Source: Amoebidium appalachense (taxonomy: Eukaryota > Ichthyosporea). Taken from it: DNA of 64,000 bases. The notes under the pieces were generated by a model. It made no database searches, was not told where the DNA came from, and was given only the letters and a program-made list of their open reading frames with translations. The DNA lies in assembly GCA_963693365.1 (NCBI GenBank), contig CAVNZM010000008.1, positions 8,990,001-9,054,000 on the forward strand, given 5' to 3'. The first letter of the stretch is position 1, and each line of letters starts with the position of its first letter. Positions 1 through 19,215 of the stretch are shown one piece after another. Made by a program: the position numbers and the translations under genes.

Positions 1-16
1 TGTGTGTGCGTGTCCA

Positions 17-83
<67 letters not shown>

Positions 84-323
84 GGGGCCGGGGGGGCACG
101 GGCGTGCAGGCATGCGTGTATGCATGTGCGTGTGTTGATGGGTACATATGCATGTGTGTGTATGGGTGGGTGGGTGGGAGGTGGGATGGGAGGGCAGGTG
201 GGATGGGAGGGGGAGGGGAGGGGGGAGGGGGGAGGGTTCAGAATGCATGATAAGTTACAAAGTACACCTTCATGACAGACAATACAACGCAAAGTGCAAA
301 GCACACAAGAGTATGCAGGATGA

Positions 324-354
<31 letters not shown>

Positions 355-415
355 TAGGAGGAGAGGGGGGAGAGAGAGGGGGTGGGGAAGGGGGGAGGTG
401 GGGGAGAAAACTTAC
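1..415. other. Gene-less left edge: G runs and G-rich sequence
   Basis: Long G runs at about 17-82 and 326-352 flank GT-rich DNA. No exon could be recognised on either strand, although the last exon of the minus-strand gene to the right would be expected in this direction. Confidence 0.6.
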
Positions 416-7973
<7,558 letters not shown>

Positions 7974-8304
7974 TGATAGTCAATGATTTTTTATTTTTTT
8001 TTTATTTTTTTATTTTATCACGTTTTGTTCCCGGAGGCCTTTTCAGGCCCTCTAGGGAAACTACCGTCTACCACACAGCACCGACAGTACACTAGTTAAG
8101 GTGCTATCTATGAGTTCAGCTAAGCTAAACCATCCTTCACAACCTAACTATGAGTACACACTTTGCCCAGGGCTACTACCCCAGCCACGCCGGCAGGAGG
8201 CTCCAGTCCTCCCCTCCATTCAAAAACCTAGCAATAAACGTTAACCGAGGGCTCTCATTGGTCGATCTACAGTATTGGGAAGTCCTAGGTGTTGTGTATA
8301 ATAT

Positions 8305-9345
8305 TTACGGTGGGTATGGGTGGATGATGGGGTGTGGTGGTGGTGGTGGTGGGGGGTTGCTGCCTAACATTATGTGTTGGTGTACGTATGTTGTGGCGAT
8401 GTTTTTGTGGACTAAAAGGTGGGTTTTACAGGGCACACCGGGTCTGTGGGTGTTCCGGCATTCAGAACAGGCCGGCCGGGTGTGTGTGGGGGGTGTATTT
8501 GTTGGTTTTTTGGGTTTTTGGAGAGCCATACTTTTCTTTCTACGGGTGGTGGGTATATGGTGGTGTTTTTGCATTTTAGGGTGGGTGGGGGGGAGTGTTG
8601 TGTTCCGTGGGTGCCAAATTTTTGCAAAGAAAAAGGATTGCAACTCTACTGTGATTTTTCCTAAGATGGCCCGGGTGGTGGTCTTGGTGGTGCCGGTGGC
8701 TGCAAGTAGTGGGCCCACCGATCGTGGGCAGAATCCCCGTTCGACCCACTTGGTGTCTTCGGGGTCAGGTGGGTCACCGTTGCCTCCTATCCAGTTTATC
8801 CATGCACATTGGTCTACCACCGTGGCTGCCGTATGGTGGTGCTGTGCCGTGGGGGTGTTTGGATGACGAGTGTGCAGGACGTTGTGGATGCAGGCTGTGA
8901 TGGCGGTGGTCAGGGTGGGGACTTCCCCGGCATGGGCCGGGCAGGCCCAGAGGTGGGTGGTGGTCTCAGGGTGCTGGCTGCACCGGGGGCATGTGGGCTG
9001 TGTAACGACGGTGGGGTGATCTCGGTGTAGCCGTGCCATGGTAGGCAGGGTGCCCATGGCCAGGGACAGGCTACGAGTGTTTCCTCTGACTGCCCCGATG
9101 GTTGCCTGTGTGGGCCCCTTGTTGAGCTTGAGGGGGTTCCGTTCGGCTGGGAGCAGTCTGGGGTCGGCTAGTATGGACATAGCCTTGGTCTTGCCGGCCA
9201 TGTCGGTGAGGAAGTCCTTGTTCAACCGGTTCAGTGTACCGGGAATGTTGCCGGGGATACGGTGGCCTTGTAGTCGTAGGAAGTATTTCCCCCCCCCCCG
9301 GGGCCGGAGGTAGGGGGGGGGGGAGGGGGAGGACTCTTCCTGCAT
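8305..9345 (-). pseudogene. Retrotransposon ORF, C-terminal part with Cys/His motifs
   Basis: This frame continues the RNase H reading frame after a shift near the poly-G/C runs at 9290-9326. It contains a CPRCSQHPETTTHLWAC motif (Cx2C...HxxxC), common downstream of RNase H in LINE ORFs, and further on a second motif ACSECRNTHRPGVPC. It ends in a Pro/His-rich tail. Whether the shift is mutational decay or a homopolymer sequencing error cannot be told from the sequence. Confidence 0.65.
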
Positions 9346-10456
9346 TGGCTGCCTTGTCTGCCTCGTTATTCCGTTGACCGTACCGTTTGGTGTTGGATTG
9401 GTGCCCCTTCACCCACGATACCTGTACAGAGCCTGGTTGCCGGAGAGAGAGTTGGTCTCGTACGTGAGCCCATTCCACTATGTGGGGGAACTTTAGCTTG
9501 CGTCGAGGGGGTGTGGTGGGGTCTATATTTGCCGTCCATCGGTCGACTACTCCGAGGTTATCGAGCTTGATGTGGATGGGGGTGGTGGTGGGGGTGAGCA
9601 GGAGGGCTAGTAGTACCCCTGTGAGTTCGGCTTGGGTGGATGATAGGGCCGTATGGAGCCTGGTCTTGGCCGTCACTGGAGGTGCTTTCCGGTCCGGGGT
9701 GTCCAGTGCCGCCCCGGCTCCGGCCTGGGCTATCCTCCTGCCCGGGTGGATGAGGCTGCCGTCCGTATAAACGGTGATCGGTTGGTCTGGGGGGATCAGG
9801 GTGATTTGCTGCTGCCACTCGTCATAGGTGGCCTGGGGCACCAAGTCGGTGTAGGTGAGCCTACGGGGAGTGGGTGGGCTCGGCAGGTCAGCCGGGTGGG
9901 CCGTGCACTTGTGTCCTGGTGGTGACCCTACCGGTGGTGGCTGCTGGGGGGGGGGTGGGCCGGGGAGGTCCCCCGGTAAGGGTGTGGCTTCCTCGTTGGC
10001 TTGCAGGTGGAGCATCTGGGGTGATGCCTGTTGGTGGGGGGGAAGATGCCGCCGGAAATGGTGTATCTTCCTCCACTGCTCGGCCGGATCGGAGCCATCC
10101 TTCAGTGCGATGACTTGGTAGATGTCGATACTGTCGGTGTTGATGAAGTCCTTGTGGTACTTCGGGACTACCATGTGGGTGGTGATTCGGGTCTTGAAGG
10201 CCACGTAGGGGTCTGCCCGTATCACCTCCACAGCACGGGTCCACCCCACACACTGCTTGTTGTGGGTGTGATTATCGGCTGGGGGCTCAGGGGGCTCGTA
10301 TTTGCTGTTGGTGCTGTCGGTGTTAGAGTCCTCTGAGTCGTCGGAGTCGTCGCTGGGCCCCGTCGACTCCGATTCTGGCTCCGTGTCTAACCCTTCCCCC
10401 TCTCCGTCTGCGTACCCGGGGTTGGGGGAGAGGGTGGCCGGGGTGTAGGCTAGGTT
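9071..10456 (-). pseudogene. Retrotransposon ORF fragment with RNase H domain
   Basis: The frame is already open at the truncated 5' edge (acidic, Ser/Asp-rich stretch) and runs through a Pro-rich linker into a type I RNase H fold. Counting from the first GTG-initiated residue at 10249, the four metal-binding carboxylates are visible: Asp in VYTDGS (about 163), Glu in AELTG (208), Asp in KLDN (230) and Asp in NNEADKA (298), with the His of WVKGHQ (283). After the domain the frame becomes unrelated Pro/His sequence, while the expected continuation is in another frame, implying a one- or two-base change in the C/G runs at about 9290-9326. RNase H removes the RNA strand of the cDNA hybrid during retrotransposition. 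Confidence 0.75.
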
Positions 10457-10470
10457 TGATAGTCAATGAT

Positions 10471-11052
10471 AGCCAAATATGTTTTATATTTAAAAATAGT
10501 ATTTCTGTTATGTTCAATGGCCTGTTATTGTTGACGACGCCGCCTCCCTAGGTACGTACACGGCCCAAGTTCAACAGTCAGGCTGGTTGTGAGCCCGGGG
10601 CTCGGGCGTTTTTTGTATTTGGGCAAAATCCGAGAATTTCGATCGTCGACCCCCGGCTCACGTTCGTATTTACTAGGGGGGGGAGGGGGGGATGTGCTGT
10701 TTACTAATTGAATGCCTCTTTTTCATAGTAATTGGGGGGTCCTCAGAAAATACTACGTGAAATTTTTGAGTCGTAATACAAACGTTCAACTCGGATCACC
10801 TACATGTCGCAATCAGCTGGAAGCTTCGCGCCTTTGCCTGCCGCGCAGGCCCGCAGGTGTATCCTGAAGTTGATACATTGTGATCCACATTTCCATTTCC
10901 ATGCAGTTTTCAGTGATCAAAAAACATCATCGATCGGAATGGCATTCCGAAGCATTAGTATTGTAGTTCACTTGCAATGCAAACACACGCCTTGGCTAGC
11001 GCTGATACTTCATTTCTGTTTGCGCTGTACATGTATGCTGTATTATAACAAG
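10471..11052. other. Gene-less stretch between retrotransposon and putative Cys-rich gene
   Basis: Complex, moderately AT-rich sequence with a short G run at 10676-10690. One 87-codon frame (10804-11067) has no recognisable features. Earlier exons of the putative gene to the right might lie here but I could not define them. Confidence 0.45.
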
Positions 11053-12387
11053 GTGTGCTTTCTCTAATGAAACAAAGGAAACTGCTAGGAATGAGAAAAT
11101 GCCACTGGAGTTCAACACGTCAGCTCTGGATGTATGTATGAGCAATCGAGATATTTGTTCAGGGCCTGGTCAAATGCCTGAAACGATATCGATGTTCACT
11201 TCAACCCAGTGCAACCTTTGTACAGTTTCCCACCGGTACCAGGCTGTAAAATTAGGGGGTTATGGCCACGATGATCCCTGAAACTCCGAAAAATGTCCCA
11301 AACTTTTTGAGGTTAGGCCCACCAATTATTTCAACCAGTGGCTCTACCACAGACACTTGAACAAAAAAATTCTTCTTAAAAATGTTGGTGGCTCTACCGT
11401 AGTGACTAGGGCCGTGCTAAAATGGCACCAGCCAAAAACGAATTTTACACCCCGTTTCCCACCTATGTTAGTGAAGTGCCGCTCGTACCTACAAAGATAA
11501 GACTTATCTACGGAGGCTTTCTGATTGGCCCAGAGCACATCCGGAGGTTCGGTAAGTTTGGAAGTTCGTCCCGACTGCAGGGTGTGAAATTCGTTTTGGC
11601 TGGCTCCATTTTGGCTATTTTTCACCTGTCTGGATGAGCCTAATAGAGCCGCCAGCCGTATTTAGCTGGTATTTTTTAATATTTTTGGCTGTGGTAGAGC
11701 TACTGGTTGGAAAATTAGTCAATATAACCTAAAAAGCTAGGGACTGTTTTCGGCGTTTCTAGGACATGTTCTGTAGGCCATATTGTAACTTCACACCCTG
11801 CACGGCAGAGAAAGGGGTAATAAAAAAAAACGGCTCACTATGTAGATCTGACGAACTTAAGCTTAGATGTCGACAGTCACGCGGTCGTGGCAGGCTTTAT
11901 TACGGCCACTACCGTGCCTTTCTTAGCTCAGCCATTTTTCGATAACGGAGTTTTGAATCCTACCTTTCTCTGTTTTTTTTTTTTCTTACTGAAAACGTTT
12001 TCTTCTTTCACACAACAGGTTTCGTGATAATTGTATACCAAGTACAACCGGCGTTGGATCAACGCTGAGTCACGTCGAGTACTACAACTGGAACACTCAT
12101 TTTGAAGAACTGAAGAGTAAGTAAGAGCTAGGAGCTTATTATCCCTGGTTATACGCGGCTTTGCAGCTCCTTGAAAAGTTCTTCCCATATTAAAAGCCAC
12201 CCGCATGACTGTGCAACCATTTTTTCAGGAGAGAAAAAAAAAAAAAAAAAAAAAACGTTTTAGGTGGTACTGTGACGACTTTGAAGTGAACCTCAAGCTA
12301 AAGCGTTCCTGCGTTTTGAAAACTGGCCGAGGAATGCACAAGAAAGAAAACTGCAATATTAGTAAAGTAATCATCTATCTAGTGTAG
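11053..12387 (+). CDS. Putative Cys-rich protein, 5' end undefined (3 candidate exons)
   Basis: I do not recognise this gene. Three frames connect through plausible splice sites with matching phases: 11053-11235 (donor CG|GTACCA), 12019-12120 (acceptor CACAACAG, donor AA|GTAAGA) and 12264-12387 (acceptor CGTTTTAG, ending in TAG). The joined product has several Cys (CAFSNET..., DVCMSN, DICSG, QCNLC, DNC, WYC, RSC, NCN) and Asn-x-Thr/Ser sites, which would suit an extracellular domain. No first exon or signal peptide was identified. The first intron contains almost the whole foldback repeat at 11212-11822, and its donor sits inside the left arm. This could instead be chance open sequence; the correct phases and terminal stop are the main support. 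Confidence 0.4.
11212..11822. mobile_element. Foldback/MITE-like element with divergent inverted arms
   Basis: The left side (about 11212-11352) is complementary to the right side (about 11681-11822). ACCAGTGGCTCTACCACAG on the left pairs with CTGTGGTAGAGCTACTGGT on the right, and the outer TTATGGCC...CCTGAAACTCCGAAAA pairs with its counterpart before AGGACATG...TATGGCC. A second, inner pair is AATGGCACCAGCCAAAAACG (from 11421) with CGTTTTGGCTGGCTCCATTT (from 11592). There is no coding capacity, so a non-autonomous foldback element is the simplest reading. Confidence 0.6.
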
Positions 12388-12966
12388 CTACAAGAAACTA
12401 CAAAATTGATGGCAAAAATCATTGAAAAACTAGTGTTAGGCTTTCGTGAAACGGGAAACAATTGTGCACACCCTATTGCCGCGGTTCTGCAGGCCTAATA
12501 AATACACACGCACATACTGTATGTATTGGCGTGTTGCCCTACGTAGGGTCGCGGTACCACAAACATACACGCATACATCAATAGACACACACATTAATAA
12601 TATATTTTACGTGTGGGATGGGTACCATCTAACAGGAGTGTTCCTTAAAAGCCGTCTGGCGGCATGAAGCAAGGTGTTAAAAAAAAAAATCAATGAAAAG
12701 TGTGCCACATACACATACATGCACCCACATACACACACGCACAGCGCTTGCACTCACACACATGCGCAAACATACACACACGCACATGTGCGCACACACA
12801 CACACACACACATACAACACACACACACAGAGAGACCCGTCATGTTTACGGCGCACGCATGCGCTCACTCGATCTTGCATCATATAATGTGAGCAGAAAA
12901 CCAACACGCATACAAACCTATCCACTTCTAGATTCTCCTCCCCCCCTCCCCACCCTCCCCCCCCCC

Positions 12967-12997
<31 letters not shown>

Positions 12998-13492
12998 ACA
13001 CGCCAACAACAGTAACAACAGCAATACACATGTGCACACCCGCCGCATGGGTGGCGTTGAGCAGTGTCACACACACACACACACACACACACCGACACAC
13101 ACACACACACACACTGAGACTGGCCTGCACATGATGGTTGCACGAACAAAACCAGTGCACATGGCAAAGAACACACCACACTCTATAACATTTCACTTAT
13201 GTGGTGGACATAGATATTCCGTGCACGCTCAAAAACAAACACAAAATAATCTAGGCAAATGATATCTAATCCACATTAGGGACACACAGTCTTGCTCCTG
13301 ATCTGTTTTTTATTTTACATTTTTGGTGTTTTCTTACTGACCTTCTTCAAACAGGTAAACCCCCAGGAGTCTTGAAGACATACCACCAGCAACACCGTGG
13401 TCCTCCATCGCCAGAGTAACATAATAACTTTTGCGGAGTTTGGGCAAATTTTCCTAGACTCGGTTTTCAGCATCCAACGTAAGCAAACAAAA
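12388..13492. other. Intergenic DNA upstream of the subtilase, CA microsatellites
   Basis: CA/TG-rich DNA at 12700-12835, C run 12957-12983, (CA)n at 12984-13000 and 13066-13114. Non-repetitive DNA from 13130 to 13492 presumably holds the subtilase promoter and 5' leader; no TATA box or other site stood out. Confidence 0.5.
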
Positions 13493-14429
13493 ATGCTGCT
13501 CATTTCTCTGATACTCTGCGTTTTTGGGTTGCAACACACCCACGCCACCTCCCGCCGTCGCTGGCACGATGGCTTGCCCGACCACATCGTCAACCACCCG
13601 AAAATGCGCCGGTCCGCAAATTCGGACGACGCAATTCCGGGAGAGTTTATCATTGGTGTGCGTCGCGGGAAGACCAAGGACGTTCTCGATGTCATACAAG
13701 AGTTTATTGACGAGGGAATCGGTACGGTGGGAGGCACGTATAAGTCAAGCTCCACTATACAATTTACCGTCCCACGGAGCGAATTTCGGTTACTGAGTAA
13801 CGGAGTATCACAGGCTCTTAGTTCGGTGATGAGCGATCCCGACGTCGATTACGTCGAACCGAATCAGAAGTTCAACGCGTTTGCGTACGGGTGGGGCATC
13901 GGTCGCATAGACAAACGCACCAATCGGTCGGTTGAGATAAATCATAACTTGGCGGCGGTGGACCTGGGGATAACGGGAGAGGGGGTGGATGTGTTTGTTG
14001 TTGACACGGGTGTAGAACTTTCGCACCAGGAGTTTGGCGGGCGTGCAGTGAATACGTTTTCGGCGTTCGGGAAGGATGCAACGGACAAGCAGGGCCATGG
14101 GACTCACTGTGCGGGGACGATTGCTGGAAAGACTTACGGTATTGCACCGAAGGCAACTATACATGCTGTGAAGGTGGGTGTCCTAAATCCTAGAAGGCAA
14201 CTATACATGCTGTGAAGGTGGGTGTCCTAAATCCTGCTTCATTAATAACCGTAACATACTCCGTTTCCTCTTCACGTCTTGCTCTTTGTTTTTACCTCCT
14301 GCCCCAGCCCGGACAAGTTGAAAAACCATTCCTCAATTTTGAGATTAGGCAATCACACCACGCACGCGGAGTGGTCATGAAGAAACTCTCCTCCCCCCCT
14401 CCCCCCCCCCCCCCCCCCCTCCCGACACA

Positions 14430-14462
<33 letters not shown>

Positions 14463-14910
14463 GTTTGTAAAACACACACACAGCGTGGCACACACATCCA
14501 CCACTCTCCATTAACTAGGTAGTAAGAAAATAAAAAATCCTCATCGATTGACAATATATCTTAATGAGCCAGACCCTCAATTGAGTCAGATCCATAGTAG
14601 CAACCATCAAAGATTTAACGACTAAACATGACGTATGCCATACGTGCAGGTTCTGGACGACAATGGTGGGGGGAGCACAGCCACCATCATTGCTGGTCTT
14701 GACGCCATTGTGCCCATGAAGAAGAAGGACCGCCCGGCCCTGGTGTCCATGTCGTTGGGCGGGGGTCTGTCTCGGGCCGTGGACGATGCCGTGACAAATT
14801 TGCTCGACGCTGGGTTTGTGGTGGTGGCAGCGGCTGGAAACGAGGGGGGTTGATGGGTGTCAGGTGTGTTGTCCTTCCAAATATCTTAAGTTATGTATGT
14901 GTGTGTTTAT

Positions 14911-14953
<43 letters not shown>

Positions 14954-16000
14954 CGCATGGGACGTGAAGTTTGCCAATCATGAAGGAGGGGTCGAGGGGG
15001 GGGGGGGGGGGGGGGGGGGGGAAGTTGGCACTCAGAAAGGAAGCAAGCACGGAAAAGATAAAGAACAAAAGGAAGGTAGAAAACGAGCACTTTAATTCAT
15101 ACTTAGCCCGGGTTTGGTTTGTTAACACAACCCACACAGGTATCCCCTGGGGCTAACCGCAACGTAATCAACGTCGGTGCGTCGAACGAGAACGACGAAA
15201 TGTCTTCGTATTCAAACTACGGCGCATGTGTGGACATCATCGCACCGGGAGACGACATTGTTAGTGCGGGGTTAAACAACAAAATGGGCGACGTAAAATC
15301 CGGGACAAGCATGGCGGCGCCGCACGTTTCCGGTGCTGTCGCTCTCTATCTTTCCAAATTTCCGAACGCAAAACCGGAGGAAGTGATGTACGCGCTACTT
15401 TTCGCGTCGTCGAAAAATCTGATCAAGATCCCCTCCGACAAACCGCGCACAGCAAACAGGCTCGTATACGCAAACCCTAAAGGGTATATTAGCCCCTCGG
15501 CCGTTAACAACATCGAAATCGAAGGGACGGATGCCGCCAACCAGATCAATACCAAACCGACAATCACGATTAGCCCGTCGGCTACCCCTGGGCCTAACGG
15601 TGGAAACAATACCCAGTTTGACATGGTTTTCCCGGCTTGCATGACGGGGGATAAATGCGAAATTGTTGAAGGGAAAGCCGATATGGAGACGATCGAAACT
15701 GTGACCGTGACCGTTCCGCCTAATCAAAGGAAGCGGATTATTGCCTTTTTGGACGGCCCGGCGGGCACCTCTCTTGTTCTGTCGCAGGGGAAGCCGACGG
15801 TGGAAAAGGGAAGCTCCCGCGTGTTTGTGAGATATACAGTTATGAAAATGCAACCTTCGGAAGTTAGTAAGATAGTTCAAATTTCCAGGTGTGTCCCTCC
15901 CGGGAGATACCGCTTCGCCGTATTGGTCAACTCTGTCGAATCCCTGAATATGGATTTGAAGATGTGGGTTCAGAAGGTTGCATTTTCAGAAAACTGCTGA
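13493..16000 (+). CDS. Secreted subtilisin-like (proteinase K-type, S8) serine protease
   Basis: Three exons: 13493-14173, 14650-14863 and 15140-16000, giving about 584 residues. Start at the only upstream in-frame ATG, which opens a signal peptide (MLLISLILCVFGLQ, 1-18). Residues about 48-125 form an I9 inhibitor propeptide (GEFIIGV... ending VDYVEPNQ). The peptidase follows with Asp171 (VVDTG), His202 (GHGTHCAGT), oxyanion Asn291 (AAAGNEG) and Ser355 (GTSMAAPH). The last roughly 180 residues are a beta-rich C-terminal domain with paired Cys (PACMTGDKCE, RCVPPG) and a final Cys that I do not recognise. Exon 2 has one base too many: in the G6 run at 14844-14849 one G must be absent to continue NEG-VDGCQ into VSPGANRN; as written the frame stops at TGA. 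The donor of exon 1 is tandemly duplicated. Confidence 0.88.
14149..14235 (+). repeat. Perfect 44-bp tandem duplication across the subtilase exon 1 donor
   Basis: The unit at 14149-14192 contains the last 25 exon bases (ending GCTGTGAAG) and the first 19 intron bases (GTGGGTGTCC...). It is repeated at 14193-14235 without a mismatch until its last base. Both copies carry the same donor; only use of the first keeps the frame, since reading on into copy 2 meets TGA. Confidence 0.95.
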
Positions 16001-16600
16001 TTCAACCTATTAATGCGCATTGCATTGTCTATGTACTATACTATCGCGTGTATTGTACTTATGATTCATTTTATAAAACATAATGAAATGGGATGTGCTA
16101 ATGTATGTGGTAAGACTATGTATGTGCCCGTTATGATATATTTCTTCGGAGATGTACGTGATCTCCGAAGGGGGGGGGGGGGGGGGGGGGGGGATGGATG
16201 TATAATTCTAAAACGGGGTATGGAGGAGGGCTCGAATTATGGGCGAGCCAGACCCTTTGGGATAAAAAACGTATACTATCCTTATCAATTAGCAATAAGC
16301 AGTTATTCCATTGTATTAGATGTACATATGCCAATATTCAAGTAGTACGTTTTATTTCATTGTTAATCTTTTGTTTTGCTGATTATGCCACAGTGTAAAA
16401 CTAATTTAACTTGGCAACCTGTATTGCATTTTATTTCATTCTTAATATAATTATGTTTTGCTGATTATGCCATAATGTAAAACTAACTTTGATTTGGCAA
16501 TCTGTGAATGTAAATATGTTACAGTAATCAACGGTTGAGTTTGAGTTCATCCCATGTAATTATTGTGACCCATTCCAAACCAGCCTTGTGGCTCTAGATA
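16001..16600 (+). other. Subtilase 3' flank with a 2-copy repeat
   Basis: AT-rich DNA with a G run at 16170-16192. From about 16349 to 16510 a unit of roughly 90 bases containing TTTTGCTGATTATGCCA and GTAAAACTAA is present twice, about 85% identical by eye. No canonical AATAAA was found close to the stop codon. Confidence 0.6.
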
Positions 16601-18056
16601 GAATTGTGGCATGTGAATTTTTTTTCTTTTTCTTTCTTCCTTTCTTAAAGTTTCCTTTCTTTTCTTACTTTCTTTCTTTCTTTCTTTCTCTCTCTATCTC
16701 TCTCTCTCTTTTTTTTTCTTCCTTGTGTGCCTGCTTTGGTATTTTCGTGCCTCCCCCCCCCTCCCCCCCCCCCCCCCCCCCCCCCCCTCTTTCTTCCCTT
16801 TTCTCTTTCCTTGTTTTGGTTTTTTGGGCTGCTTTTTATTTCATACCTGCTTTAATTGAAATTTATTTCGTTTAATGGGATGATAGTATCATGTTGGGGG
16901 GAGAGGGGGAGGACCAACAAATATGGTATGTACAGAACCGTAGAAGTTCTGTGTGGTGTGTCAATTGTTTCATGCATGATAGTATATTACAATTATCAAC
17001 ATTTATTTCTGTTGTATAACTAAAGGCGGTCAATGAAAATAATGTGAAATCATTGAACAAAATACCCCCCCCCCCTCCCCCCCCTCCCCCCCCCCCCCCC
17101 CCCCACCTTCCACCCCGGTGCCCTTTTTCCAAGTGTCTGTTTGAGCGAAGTTCAGGAAAAACTAACGCGCAGACAAACTAAAACCGCAGGGTTTGCATTG
17201 GATATCGATGTGTGTGTATGTTATTGTGTGCATTTGTGTATACCGTTCGATCAGCACGGGTGGTGATGGTGGTGGTGGTGGGGGAGGGGGGGGGGGGGGG
17301 GGGAGGGAGAGAGATGGGGGCCAGTTCAGCAGACTGAGTGTGTAAATTGGGGCGCACATGCAAATCATGAGAGAGTCTCACTACGCTACACATGTACATG
17401 TGTGTTAGGGTGTCCAATTCGTGTGTGCAATTACTTGTTAATGCATATTGTGCACTTTAATTAACGGGTGTGCATTGTGAGCATGGCTTTCTGATTTGGA
17501 TTTATAACTGTCAGGTTTCCCCATGGCACCGAGACATAGAAATTTTGTATCCGTGCTCATGATTGAACCCCTTAGGTGTGTGAGTGTCGTAGGCCAGCAG
17601 GCACTTGCACGCTCGCACATATGTGGTTTTAATTTTTTCGTGTGTGTGTATGTACGTAGTGTGTGGGAGGGAAGGGGGAGGGGGGGATGGGGGGGGGGGG
17701 GGGGGGGGGGTGGATTGGGCGAGTGGGTGGTTCAAGGATGGATGGATGGTGTGTCACGGTACGGTGTGCTTGTGTGTGGTTGAAGGGGGTAGGACCGCGG
17801 GGAGTGCGGTATGTGTGTGTGTGTGTTGGGGAGGGGGGGGGAGAGGGGGGGGGGGGGGGGGGGGGGGGGGAAGGGGTCAGCCATAACATGCCGATGTGGT
17901 TATTCTTAAATTTTTCACAGGTCTGAACGAGCTCGTTTGCGACTGAGTAGGATATCACGAGTCAAACGATGAATAATATATCTATGTGGTCTGAAATAAA
18001 TCAAAGCAAACGTTGTTAGGCTGTGTGTGCAGGATAAGCATGTGCATTGTTTTTCT

Positions 18057-18088
<32 letters not shown>

Positions 18089-18096
18089 TTTTTTGA

Positions 18097-18129
<33 letters not shown>

Positions 18130-19124
18130 AGGGGGGAGGGGGGGGAAGGGGGGGGAAAAGGGGGGGGGGAGAGGGGAGGGGAGGTTAAACGACGATTTTA
18201 CTTCACGGATAGTATTGCTTGTAGGGAGGAGAGGGGAGGCAGGGTTCATTGCAGTACATAGCACAAACACAAAAGGCACGCCGCAGGGGTAACGTTGATC
18301 CGGATGTGTAGACATGAAAAACAAAATTAGCACAGCATCGGAACATTTGGTGTCTTATGTGTTTGCTGATGGAAGGGGGGGGAGGGGGGGGGGGGGGGGG
18401 GGGGGGGGGAGGGGGAGGTGGGAGGAGGAGGACGGGGGGGGGGGGGGGGGAGGTCTCAGTATTACGACCTGTTAGGCTCAGTGAGATATAAGTGTCTGTG
18501 TCATTGCGTTATTCAAATTATTCCTACAGTTAAATCAGAGCTGTTGATGCTTTTCTTTCTAGAAAAGTTTAGACATCCCCCCCTCCCCCCCCCCCCCCCC
18601 CCCCCCGGCCGGTCTCACCCCTCTCCTGCCCCCCCACCCCCCTCCCCCCCCCCCCCCCCCCCCCCCCTTTCCCGCCTCTCAAGTACTAGGGGATTTGGAT
18701 GGGGCATTGTGTGTGTGTGTGTGTGTGGGAGGAGGGGGGTGTGAGGGATTGGTCGGGGAGGGGGGGGGTTCCAATGCGGGTTACATGTGGGTTGCAGGTG
18801 ATGGGCAGGCGAGAACAGGGGCCACAGGAGAGAAGAGGGGGTGAGGAGGGGGTGGGGTCCGGGGGGGGGGGGGGGTTGAAGGGGGGGGGGGGGGTTTGTG
18901 TGTTTGTGTGTGCTTGGGGAGGAGGGGATTGGGGTATATTCTTATAATTTTTGTGCCAGAGGCAACTGAATTGCAGGAAAGCAGTTAAAGGAGTGCATCA
19001 TAACGAGTTACAGGAGTCGTTCACCATTCAATACATATACCAAGATGATATCGTCCGTCAAAGATACCAAAATTTACTCAGTCAAAAAATAAGGTCGTGT
19101 GTCTGGTGTGTGTGTGTGCGTATA

Positions 19125-19215
<91 letters not shown>

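Larger units (their letters stand above)
7974..10470 (-). mobile_element. 5'-truncated non-LTR (LINE-type) retrotransposon with target site duplication
   Basis: A 14-bp direct repeat TGATAGTCAATGAT flanks the insertion (7974-7987 and 10457-10470). On the minus strand the element ends in a TAAAATAAAAAAATAA-type tail (plus-strand 7988-8021), as expected for target-primed reverse transcription. The body carries an RNase H domain followed by Cys/His motifs typical of RNase H-bearing LINE C-termini. No reverse transcriptase motif lies inside, so the 5' part was lost on insertion. About 300 bases of 3' UTR separate the second coding block from the tail; they contain ACTGTCGGTGCTG and a GC-rich hairpin shared with the other copies. 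Confidence 0.85.

Noticed and set aside
8150-8866. 238-codon plus-strand frame
   Set aside because: It is antisense to the retrotransposon ORF and its 3' UTR.
10804-11067. 87-codon frame as a gene
   Set aside because: No homology, no splice logic, overlaps the start of a better-supported exon in another frame.
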